A DNA stretch of 64,000 bases from Guadua angustifolia (Eukaryota; Streptophyta; Magnoliopsida; Poales; Poaceae), in contig CM070508.1 in the NCBI GenBank assembly GCA_036346375.1, positions 41,312,862-41,376,861 on the forward strand. Reading direction: 5' to 3'. The notes under the pieces were generated by a model. That model did not search any database. It saw only the letters and a list, made by a program, of their open reading frames with translations, and had not been told where the DNA came from. A program made the translations under genes and the position numbers. The stretch's first letter is position 1, and each line of letters opens with the position of its first letter. Of this stretch, positions 22,365 through 31,289 are shown piece after piece.

Positions 22365-22431
22365 ATTTGAGACTACTTGCTTATAAATATGCCATTTCAA
22401 TCGGCATATTTATAAACAAGCACCCTCAAAT
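22365..22431. repeat. 29-bp inverted repeat with 9-base loop
   Basis: ATTTGAGACTACTTGCTTAT at 22365 onward pairs with 22403-22431 (4 mismatches in 29), ending in a perfectly paired ATAAATATGCC/GGCATATTTAT core. It lies 25 bp beyond the larger hairpin and resembles a small stem-loop. Confidence 0.75.
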
Positions 22432-23062
22432 GGGAGACGTAGGTTACGCAATCTAAACTCTAACATCATGCTAAGATATACGGAAAATAAACTCAAACAT
22501 AGGATCAAGATATGCAAACCAGAAATTTCATGATTTCATAAATGGTAATAAACTCAGCAAAACCATGTATGTTGTGTCTGTGGTATAATTGTGAGAAGGG
22601 CCGACACAATAATTGCTTATCAGTGGAAAAAGGTTTGTAATTTGTTCAAGATATGTGATGCCTTTTTAACTCCAGGTTCAATTAGCAAAAAAATGCTGTA
22701 TATGCATGTAGTTTTAATTTGGCAACATTATTTAATAATAGTCCTTTTTAGCAATGATATGGCTTTATTGAGAAGCTGATACATCAGTTAAGTTGGGGCA
22801 CACTGTGCAAGATATCGGTCTAGTTATTGTCATTAGATTGTTGCCTGATTGTATTAATAAAGGTGTTGCGACACCCTATCCTTTCAATCTGTTATTGTCA
22901 TTACATGTAATAGTTTCCAAGTGATGATTATGATATTTACTGTGTAGTTGTTCTACAGGCTGAGTTGGGAGTAGATCATTACAGGCTACACAGGTGATAA
23001 TGTCTTGACATCCTCCATGTTTCACCAAGTGTGCATTTATATGACTACATCTGTTTCAACAG
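22432..23062. other. Non-coding stretch
   Basis: AT-rich sequence with no gene I can support. Plus-strand frames are under 65 codons and lack recognisable motifs. It may be intron of the plus-strand gene fragment that follows. Confidence 0.4.
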
Positions 23063-23530
23063 GTCAAGGATGGTTCCTTTAATAAATTCCCAGCATCAGC
23101 CACTAAACCTAATTGCTTGCCTGCTGCTATTGAAGAAAAGGCTTTTACACTCACAAGCAATTGTGTTCATTAGTTTCTGAAACAAAGGTGCCAGCTTCTG
23201 AAGAAAAAATTTTAGCTCTTGATACAAGCATTTAAAATAATGAGGATGAGGTTTCACCGAATTCACCCAAAGGTGGTTGCAACCTGCAAGCACTAGTCTA
23301 TTGAAACTTAATGCATGACGCATGTATAATTTACTAAATTTCTTATGTGGTTTCTTATTTCTAGAGACTAGAGATAAGGTTTCCTTTCTTTATATCATTT
23401 GCAAAAATTTTATTCTTGTTTCCATTGCCCCATTCTATTGTCTTCTGATTAATACAATGAGCATTCAAAAGCTGTCAAGAAAAAAGATGTGGTGTACGAG
23501 TTATCTCTAAGAAAAAGGATGTGACAAAGT
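23063..23530 (+). pseudogene. Unrecognised plus-strand gene fragment inside CACTA B
   Basis: After CAACAG, a frame reads VKDGSFNKFPASATKPNCLP, then IEEKAFTLTSN. One base shift later it reads SETKVPASEEKILALDTS and NNEDEVSPNSPKGGCNLQ, to about 23300. A second piece near 23455-23530 reads EHSKAVKKKDVVYELSLRKR. Composition is that of an ordinary soluble charged protein, unlike the surrounding transposon genes and on the opposite strand. I do not recognise the family. A captured host exon pair is likely, an unrelated transposon gene possible. One internal TAA and a frameshift show decay. Confidence 0.35.
23306..23422 (+). repeat. Copy 1 of a 116-bp direct repeat
   Basis: CTTAATGCATGACGCATGTA... 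to ATTCTTGTTTCC matches 25981-26096 at about 92%. See the second copy. Confidence 0.75.
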
Positions 23531-23559
23531 AGACAGTAGGAGACTAGGCATAGTACTGT

Positions 23560-23945
23560 AGGGATGGAGTACTCAAGATTGCAGGGGAGGTCGACTGACA
23601 CGGTGCGCAGGAGCACGGTGCAGTGCAGGTCCAACTGCTGATGGGTGGAGGTCGGGCCGCCGATGGGGGGAGGTTGAGTCGCCGGTGGTGAAGCCGTTGG
23701 TGCGGGGAGGTCGACCGACGTGAAGTTGGGGAGAACGGCGCGGTGCAGGTCCAGCTACCAGCGGGTGGAGATCGAGCCGCCGCTTGGGGAGGTCGAGCCG
23801 CCAGTGGTGAAGCCACTGATGCGGGGTAGGCGGCTGGCGCGGTGCGGGGGAGCACTGTGGAGGGAGGCGACTGGCGCGGTGCAAGGGAGCACGATGGGGG
23901 AGGCGACCAACGCAGTGCCTGGGAGCTCAGTGGGGAGCCAGTGAG
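23560..23945 (-). other. GC-rich Pro/Ser-coding leader of CACTA B ORF2
   Basis: GC-rich repeats of GGTGGAGGTCG/GGGGAGGTCGA type give long open frames rich in Pro, Ser, Ala and Arg on the minus strand. The position, between the internal array and ORF2, equals the GC-rich stretch at 39610-39900 in element C. It is therefore read as a 5' leader, not a protein gene. Confidence 0.5.
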
Positions 23946-24057
23946 GATTCTAGTGCTTACAGCCTGTGAGAAGCATGCACAGTTAAATAAATTCCGCATA
24001 TGAGGGAAGCAAGGCCATTTAATTGGTCTAAGTGGAAGAAGGCTACTGGTTTTCCTA

Positions 24058-24790
24058 GAACCGATACAACTAATAAGACTATCAGTATCAGTTTCCTTAT
24101 AAAACCAATACAAGTAACATGTATATCAGTGTTGGTTTTCTTATAAAACCGATACAAATGACATGTATATCACTATCGGTTTCCTTACAAACCGATACAA
24201 ATAACATCAATATCACTATTGGTTTTTCACCAAATACCAACGCAAATGTATGGTACTGCACAAACAAACCAATGTACAGAATATCACTATCGGTTTTTCA
24301 CAAAACAGACACAAATGATGATCATTATCACTATCGGGTTTTGATGAAAAACTGACACAAATGTATGCCATTGCACAAACCGATTTATAGAACATGACTA
24401 TCGCTTTTTCACAAAAACCGACACAACTACTGATCATTAACACTATCGGTTTTTGACAAAAAACCGACACAAATGTTTATCATTAGCACTATTGGTTTTT
24501 GAATAAAACCGACACAAAATTATTATCACTATCGGTTTTCAAGAAAAACCGACACAAATGTATGCCATTGCACAAACCGATTTATAGAACATCACTATCG
24601 TTTTTTCACAAAAACCGACACAAATGCTGATCATTAACATTATCGGTTTTGGAACAAAAACCGACACAAATGTTTATCATTAGCACTATCGGTTTTTGAT
24701 AAAATTGACACAAATTTATTATCACTATCGGTTTTCAAGAAAAACCAACACAAATGTAGTTCACTGCACTATTGGTTTTCCAGACAAACA
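24058..24790. repeat. Internal inverted-repeat array of CACTA B (CTATCGGTTTTT units)
   Basis: About fourteen units of TATCACTATCGGTTTTT ... AAAAACCGACACAAATG, 40-60 bp each, each unit being an imperfect hairpin. CACTA transposases bind short subterminal repeats of this kind. Here the array is internal, between ORF1 and ORF2. Confidence 0.8.
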
Positions 24791-25398
24791 CAAATGAAGT
24801 CTGAATTTTCATAATTATTTGATCAAAGAGTGAAAAGGTCATAACTTTTGCAAATATTGTTGGAATTATTTGAAATTTTGCAAAAACATACTTTAAGATA
24901 CTATAAATCTTTTCCAAAAATAATTTTGCAAAAAAGAGTTAGCATTGAAAAAGATGCCAAAATTCACTTCGTTGGCATGATTTTCTCTTCAAGAGTAGAA
25001 AAGTCAAACTTTCTCAAATAAAGTCCAAGTTTTTTGAAAATTTCCAGAAATGATTTAATATAGCTTAGCCTCATTTCTGTGTCTCTGAATTATATAGATA
25101 ATATCACATGGAGACTACACCATGTAATTGCAAGAGAGCAGCACGTGAACAAATGTATTTCTTACATCTTTCTTAGGTTTTATGAGGGTCTAGAAAGTGC
25201 TATAATTTCATAAGACAAATTGAAATGTGTTAACCAATAAATAGGAGCTAGTATCATCATTAAGACAATGAGATGAAAACATGAAAGTTCAAACACATAT
25301 AAACTTAAGAACACATAAGTTTTCCAAACCTGAAACTAAAGTTATGTACAATACAAACATTTCAAACACATAGCAAGTGATACAATAATGTACTCCCT
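24791..25398. other. AT-rich spacer between array and ORF1 end
   Basis: No gene seen. It is the 3' side of ORF1 on the minus strand. Stretches of TTTTGCAAA/AATTTTCAAAA only. Confidence 0.4.
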
Positions 25399-25960
25399 TT
25401 ATTTATAATACCACCCTTCTTGATGATCTACACGCATGTAATTTCTTCCATGTGTGTTGTCATCCCCTCTAAGACAGGCCCCATCTACAAATGGAGGTAT
25501 TTCATCGAATTGGTCGTATTCTTCATCTATGACATTTTCAACACCAACAATCCGCCGCTTGCCATAAAGGATGACATGCAATCACGGATTGGCTAGATCA
25601 CGCACGTAGAAGACTTGATTTGCTTGCTTCACAAGGATAAACAGGTCATCTTTGTAGGTGAGTCTATTAGAATATTCCATAATCGAGCTCCCAAATTTCT
25701 TAGATCATCCCGTAGTATGAGTTCATTGCCGTTGAGGATCCTCCTTTCAAGTGATATTCACCAGACAAAGTATCTATGCTTACACCACTGTTTTGAACAG
25801 TACTCTTGGTATCCTGACTTTCAGTTTAAAATGTGTACTCATTAATATCTTACCCTTGCTATGTCTGTACATTAAATCTAGGTCCGTCAACCAACCATTT
25901 GACATTCTCACTAACGGAGACCTCTGCCTTTTCTTTGAATCATATGAGAAATCTATCGTT
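25399..25960 (-). pseudogene. CACTA B TNP2, C-terminal DUF4216 part
   Basis: Minus-strand frames read STVQNSGVSIDTLSGEYH, SYYGMI, EIWELDYG, DDLFILVKQANQVFYVRDLA and GKRRIVGVENVIDEEYDQFD. They match in order the end of element C TNP2 (IEEIWELDYVLF, QVFYVTDQ, GKRRIVEVENVVDEEEYNQF). The DUF4218 middle part is absent, because gypsy III and an associated loss separate it from the N-terminal part at 28085-29504. Several shifts are present. Confidence 0.75.
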
Positions 25961-25980
25961 GTGTTCTCACATGACGGAAC

Positions 25981-26096
25981 TTAATGCATGATACATGTAT
26001 CATTTACTAAATTTCTTATGTGCTTTCTAATTTTCAGAGACTAGAGATAAGGTCTCCTTTCTTCCTATCATTTGCAAAAATTTTATTCTTGTTTCC
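25981..26096 (+). repeat. Copy 2 of a 116-bp direct repeat
   Basis: Matches 23306-23422 (GAGACTAGAGATAAGG, CATTTGCAAAAATTTTATTC shared). It ends exactly where the gypsy III LTR sequence begins, so it marks a rearrangement junction. Confidence 0.7.
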
Positions 26097-28083
26097 CAAT
26101 TTAATTGAAACAATTGTATGAGTAAAATAATATGCAATAGAGTAAAACCATATAGCAATTTTATAAATATGGGTTCAACATGATCAAAGCACAACTTGCC
26201 TTGGTAAATGTCCTAGTCTTGCTCTGGAAAGTGCTCTTGAGTTAGTTGATCCTCCTCTGATGCGTCGCATAACTCAACGTCTACATGAATCAAAAGAGAA
26301 AAGGAAATAAATACCAAAAATAGAGAGCAAATGAACTCCAAAAATCACATAAAATTCACCATTAAATATATCTCAATTTTAATTTTTTTTAGAAATTTGA
26401 ATCACCTCAATCGAAGCTCGTATGAGGGAGAATGGGATCAAAGAAGATTAAAAAATTCTAAAAATCAGAAAATTGAAAATCAAATAATAAACTTAATTAT
26501 TTTTCTATTAAAAAACCATATTTATGAGGTCAGCATGACCTCGTGATGACATCAGCACTGAAGCTTTTCCAATTGAATTATTTTTCTATGAAAAATTCTG
26601 ATTATGACATCAACATGACGTCACGATGACGTTAGCTTTGACCCGAGCCAACTAGATAGTGACATGCATCCTCAGTCCATAGACTCAGTCCACCGCTCGC
26701 ACGAGTTCACCATGGACCCAGTCCATGGTGCATCGATGCTTGATCCCGACACGCGTTGCAACTTGATTGGCTGCAGCATGCGGCGCGTCTATGCCACACA
26801 AGATGGATGTAACAGCTACGGATCATGAGCGACGTAGCACTTCCTCAACCGATCAATCTTAATCCAATGGCTCACCTTACCGGTGTGATTCACTATTATA
26901 CGGCAACGTGGCTTGATCTCAGGCATTGGTTGATGATTCGACGATTGACAAAGCTTCAACCGGTGATGGCGTCACGGTGGCGCAGCACACACTGGACTTG
27001 GAGATGACGACCTCGACGATGGTGAAGCAACGACCTCTAGAGACCAAGAAGTGGTGGCTCGAATGCATCTTAATGCGGCGAGTCTGGATCTAGAACCCAA
27101 GCAATGGCTCTCGGCTTGACGGCGGTGGAAGACAAAAAAACCGCGGCGGTGCTCTTGACTATCTATGGCGAGCTCTTGCGCACGAGCAGTGGCTACTCCA
27201 GTGAAATGGCTGCTATCAATCAATGCGTTGTGCACTAGCGATTCTCAAGGTGGCAGCGACGACCTTAAATAGTCCTCGATGAACGTGTATGTCTCCACAA
27301 AACCTAACCGATGCGGTGGTGAAGTCCATCTTGGATACAGTAGCGACGCTCTGAGACCCACGTGAACAAGACAATGGACAACTATCCTATGGTGAACGAA
27401 TGGATATGATCCATGCTGATGTGGCTCAATCAGAAACACCTGCATCTAATCAATGGATACGATCTCCACTTATCTAAACCGACACGAATCACTCCTCACC
27501 TCCGATCTTGATCCAACATCCTACAGGCATTAGTGTTTTCGACCTCATCTTCAAATCACAGTTGTCCCTTCCCGATCCAACAATCGATCTGACATCAGAC
27601 GACACGGCTTGATAATGACCTTGCAATGCAGATCCAACGGCTGACGTTAAAAATGCTAGAAATCAGGCCTAATGGGCCGCACAGTACTAGGTCATGCCTG
27701 CACAATATTGGGCTCTAGCTCAATACTGTTCAATTGATTTTCCCTGGTTTCCTTAATTAAAATAATTTTGGAAATTAGTTTAATTTGTTTTAAGTAATAA
27801 AAATATCAGGAAAAATCCAAGAAAAATTCTCAAAAATATTTCAAGATATTTTGAACTCAAATAAAATATTTTTATCTAAACTTTATATTAACTTTATCTA
27901 TAATTAATTAGTTTTCATAAAAGGCCAATATACTTAATTTAAAATAAATTCAAATAAATTCTAGAAAAATCCAATAAATTTAAAAAATTACAAAATGCAC
28001 AAATAATAATAAAATAATTTTATAAGCAAATTTTGGGATGTTACAAACCTCCTCCCTTAACAGAATCTCGATCTTGAGATTTT
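26097..28083 (-). mobile_element. Gypsy III: truncated minus-strand gypsy LTR inserted in CACTA B TNP2
   Basis: On the minus strand, GATTCTGTTAAGGGAGGAGGTT (polypurine tract and end of internal region) is followed at 28045 by TGTAACATCCC, the start of a 3' LTR. The LTR contains a TATTTAAGG promoter near 27266, a leader with a GTAAGG donor and an acidic mini-exon. It breaks off at about 26097 without a CA end. Only about 40 bp of internal sequence remains, so the element was cut on both sides. CACTA B TNP2 reads up to VYMRHRRFLRK at its right border. Confidence 0.75.
26200..26881 (-). pseudogene. Acidic micro-ORF exons of the gypsy III LTR
   Basis: The leader exon ends at 26881 (CACACCG|GTAAGG). 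Its frame is open for about 30 codons and contains an ATG (MPEIKPRCRIIVNHT). The mini-exon is 26280-26200 on the minus strand (81 bp) between ATGTAG and CCAAG|GCAAGT, a textbook GC-type donor. It reads VELCDASEEDQLTQEHFPEQ then D, a stop, and DIYQ. Phase is the same as in gypsy I and II (2 in, 1 out). One TAG interrupts it. The last exon is missing because the LTR is truncated. Confidence 0.4.
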
Positions 28084-28084
28084 G

Positions 28085-29504
28085 TTAATTCTTTCGAAGG
28101 AACCTACGGTGACGCATATACACGATTTTGCATGAGTGATTAAGCCACACACTCTCAGTATCATCCAAGCAGTGAGTACATGCTTTGGCTCCTTTTATAC
28201 TCTGCCCTGATAGGTTAGTAAGGGTAGGATAATCATTTATGGTGCAAAACAATAGTCAGTGCAAAGTGAAGTCCACAATGTGTTCAGATTTTCCACCAAT
28301 GGTGCTAGGTACACATCAATATCATTTCTAGGTTGCTTCGGGCCTTGGATGAGTATAGACATCAATATGTACTTCCGCTTCATACACAACCAAGGAGGAA
28401 GGTTCTACACACAAAGATTCACTGGCCAAGTGCTATGACGGTTGCTCATGTTGCCGAAAGGATTCATTCTATCAGTGCTCAATCCCAACCTGATGTTCCT
28501 CTGATCTACTGTGAATTCTTCAAACCTCCTATCGATGTTTCTCCACTATGTGGAATCAACAGGGTGCCTAATCATTCCATCATTCTTACGCTCATCCGAG
28601 TGCTACCGAAGCAATTTTGCCTCTTTTGGGTTCGTAAACAAACGCTTCAGCTGGGGAATTATAGGAAAATACCATGCCACCTTAGTAGGAGGTCCTTTTT
28701 TCAACTCCATGCCCTCGTCATCATCATCCGATCTATCTTTACACTTGTACCGGGATGCATTGCACACCGGACATACATGCAAGCTTGCATACTCCTTGCG
28801 GTAGAGGATACAGTCATTCGAATAGGCATGTATTCTTTCTACTTCCATTCCCAAGGGACAGAGAACCTTATTGGCTTTGTAGGTGGTTGTCGGCAACTCG
28901 TTTCCCTCCGGAAGCATATCCGCTAACAGACCTAACAGCGCAATGAAACTATTGTCGGACCAACCGTTGCTTGCCTTTCATTTCAGCTGCTCTAGCACGG
29001 ATGACAACCTTATGTATTTCGACTTGCAACCCGGGAACAAAGGTTTCTCTGAATCGTCCATCAAGCCTCAGAATTTTACGTACTCCCGCTCATCACAGCT
29101 CCCTTCTGCATCCCGTAGCATCTGATCCAGATTGTCACGTGAAATTTATCCTCATCCAAAGCACAGTCGATATCATCCAGAGTATCGTTGATGTCGTTGA
29201 CGATATCCAGAGTATCATTTCCTTCATCGACGATGGTAGTACTACTTGGTCCCTACGTAATCTGCTCTTCACTGTGACTAGTCCAACATGTATACCCCTT
29301 TTTGAAGCCCCTTAGAATCAAGTGTACTTCGATCTGAGTTGGGTGTTGAAACATCCTCAAATTCTCGTAGTCAATGCATGGAGAAGGCATAAATTTCACA
29401 CCCTTGTTCAACATATCTTCCTCTGTAGCTTTTCTACAAGCGGAGACACCATTAATGTACTCGGCGCTCGTATGGTTCTCAATGTACATCCAGTTTTGGT
29501 CCAT
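28085..29504 (-). pseudogene. CACTA B TNP2 transposase, N-terminal part
   Basis: Starts MDQNWMYIENHTSAEYINGV at 29504 (minus), then PSPCIDYENLRMF, FKKGYTCW, NELPTTTYKANKVLCPLGME, YRKEYASLHVCPVCNASRY, VAWYFPIIPQLKRLF, RNDIDVYLAPLV and VYMRHRRFLRK. This is the Transposase_21 (TNP2) N-terminal half that carries the zinc-binding cysteines (HVCPVC). Frames shift several times. It aligns with 35843-37300 of element C. The gene is cut at about 28085 by gypsy III. Confidence 0.8.
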
Positions 29505-29728
29505 CTACGCTACATATGTAACAATAGGTGTTAAATGATGAATTAAGCACATATGCTACATGTAGGCTACATTTCAACGGTCTTACCCACAAACCATCTG
29601 CGATGTGCTTCATCTTCCCAAGACAGGGGCGCACCTTTCGTCTTCCAGTCGCTTCGTTTCGTCTTCCCGTCACTTCGTTTCCGAGGAACGTCATTATTAA
29701 TTGCACTCTGCAACCGCGCGTTATATAT

Positions 29729-30238
29729 ATGGTAGCGCTGGAGTCCAATGTACTCGATCAATCGCATTCCGCAGAGATTGTAACCATAAGCACCTCATCA
29801 AACAACTCCACCCCGGCCTCCTCTGTCGGCTTCGCTGCCCCACTGCCTCTGCCGCCACCGCCATTTTCGACTTCCCCTCCGCCGCCACCGCCACCACCAC
29901 CGTCGACTTCGCCTCCTTGGCCCCTGCGGCAATAGTTGTGGCGCAACTGCAGCCTCATATCCATGAATCCGCTGGCCGTGGCTTATCGTCGATGATCCCC
30001 TCCATCGGCCACCTTGGGCACCTCTCCGTCTGCCTCAAGCAACGGAAAGAAGCGTCCGGCATCGCCAATACAGATCTCCTCCTCCGACGACGATAGCTAT
30101 GACTCATCGGAGGGCTACCGTGAAGGCTGGGAGCTGCAGGATGACCCAGACAGAGCGGGTTTCAGCGAGGACCACTATGGCCACAGCGACGATGACTCCG
30201 ACACCGACAACTCCAGCGATGACGAGGAGACTGACTAG
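29729..30238 (+). pseudogene. Plus-strand ORF with Pro-rich and acidic Ser/Asp tail, antisense to CACTA B
   Basis: ATG at 29729 gives MALESNVLDQSHSAEIVTIS, then a proline run (PPPPPPPPPS). After frame changes, GKKRPASPIQISSSDDDSYD and SDDDSDTDNSSDDEETD stop at 30236-30238. It occupies the place where element C has a plain leader, and it is transcribed opposite to TNP2. The acidic Ser/Asp tail behind a KRP patch resembles nuclear proteins. It could be a captured host gene end or an antisense ORF of the element. I do not recognise a family. Confidence 0.35.
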
Positions 30239-30354
30239 GCGTAGCTAGTAGCAAGCTAGGGATCCAAATTTTTGTACATATGTGAATGATGCATACATGC
30301 AAGCTAGCTAGTTCTTATATATATGTGTGAAATTAATGCATGTTTCCTGACAAC

Positions 30355-30470
30355 TAATATTACAGACGGTTTGTATATAAAACCGTCTGCAATGTGTGTA
30401 AGTCTCTTCCTAGACGGTTTTCTTAAAAAACAGTCAGTGATGACGTGTCTAATATAAACTCTTTCGTAGC
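30355..30470 (-). repeat. Subterminal repeats and decayed terminus of CACTA B
   Basis: ACAGACGGTTTGTATATAAAACCGTCTGC and AGACGGTTTTCTTAAAAAACAGTC hairpins, then CTAATATAAACTCTTTCGTAGCA. The AGACGGTTT motif is shared with the terminus of element C. The junction with LRR copy 1 is at about 30470-30475. Confidence 0.65.
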
Positions 30471-30474
30471 AATG

Positions 30475-31140
30475 TGAACAGATTTTCTGGGATAGAACCT
30501 TGTAGCATATTTTGGTTGAGATGGCTAAAAAGGGAAGAGACGTATGAATGACTAATAACCAGGTAATAAATATGAATAGCAAGGAACTGATTTTACTAAT
30601 GGCACTCACAAGTGTTATGCGTTAAGTAGCTGGTCCAATCCAGTTCTGTTGTCCCTGGAGTTTGGGAGAGGTCCAGTCAATTGGTTATTAGCTAGGTCGA
30701 GATATGTAACATTGGAGAGCTTGCCCAACGAGGGTGGGATGCTGCCCGTGAATTTGTTCGAGTTCAGAGCTCTGTGGATGGACATGGAATCAAGATATCA
30801 CATTGAGATCCAACATGCAGAGACATCTTGCAAACAAAACTCGAAATGTTGAAAGGAAGAATAATCATACAAGAATATGAGGTTTGACAGTCGCCTAGTT
30901 CGCTCGAATAGTACCATCAAATCGCAACCTATTAATGCACTACAAAATAATCCAAGTTACACCCAAGATAGTAAATCAGTAGTTTAAGGTGGAAACTGAA
31001 GATTGTAAGGTTCATAGGTAGAGCATGGCCTCCTTTGTTCGGTAACGGAAACTGTTGCAACTTACAAGATTTCATGTTGAACTAACTTCCCAATAGCAGT
31101 TGTCAGTGGACCACCAAGGCCTCTATTTGAGGATGGATTC
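30475..31140 (-). pseudogene. LRR receptor-kinase fragment, copy 1
   Basis: Four exon remnants on the minus strand: 31140-31066 (NPSSNRGLGGPLTTAIGKLV), about 30950-30870 (SNLIFL end), 30771-30610 (NSNKFTGSIPPSLGKLSNVT and LDLANNQLTGPLPNSRDN, with GT/AG borders and 162 bp) and 30524-30475 (LNQNMLQGSIPEN, cut by CACTA B). These are leucine-rich repeats of the LRR-VIII-1 receptor kinase type (At5g49770-like). The 162-bp exon has a stop (TAA) where copy 2 has Glu. It is over 90% similar to 61113-61802, so the two are recent paralogues or a segmental duplicate. Copia II starts in the acceptor region of the first exon. Confidence 0.8.
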
Positions 31141-31146
31141 CTGCAG

Positions 31147-31279
31147 TGCTAGTATTTATACATGTACAAGACGATATAGAAGGAAAGCCTATATAAGGCA
31201 AAAGCTATACAAGGCAAACAATATCTATACAAGGCAACTAGCAATCTCGTATATATGGTAACAAGGATACTGCCTAACA
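31147..31279 (-). repeat. Copia II 3' LTR (133 bp)
   Basis: TG...CA boundaries on the minus strand. It is defined on one side by the polypurine tract and on the other by loss of similarity between LRR copies 1 and 2. It contains repeated CTTGTATAG and CTTTTGCCTTATATAGGC words and a TATAAATA box near the end. This is short for a copia LTR. Confidence 0.75.
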
Positions 31280-31289
31280 CCCCCCTCAA

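Larger units (their letters stand above)
19496..30470 (-). mobile_element. CACTA element B (En/Spm superfamily), minus strand, left end missing
   Basis: Read on the minus strand the order is: a decayed CACTA-like terminus and subterminal repeats (30470 to 30355), TNP2 ORF1 (29504 to 25399, interrupted by gypsy III), an internal inverted-repeat array (24790-24058), a GC-rich leader, hairpins, and ORF2 (21936 to 19496). The right end reads CTCTTTCGTAGCA instead of the expected TAGTG. Compared with element C the adjoining TTATATYAGAC block is conserved, which supports the terminus. No 3-bp duplication can be shown. Confidence 0.75.

Noticed and set aside
25385..25405. TACTCCCTTTATTTATA as a Stowaway MITE end
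   Set aside because: Only one degenerate end is present, without TA duplication or partner, and the sequence is the TNP2 3' end in related elements.
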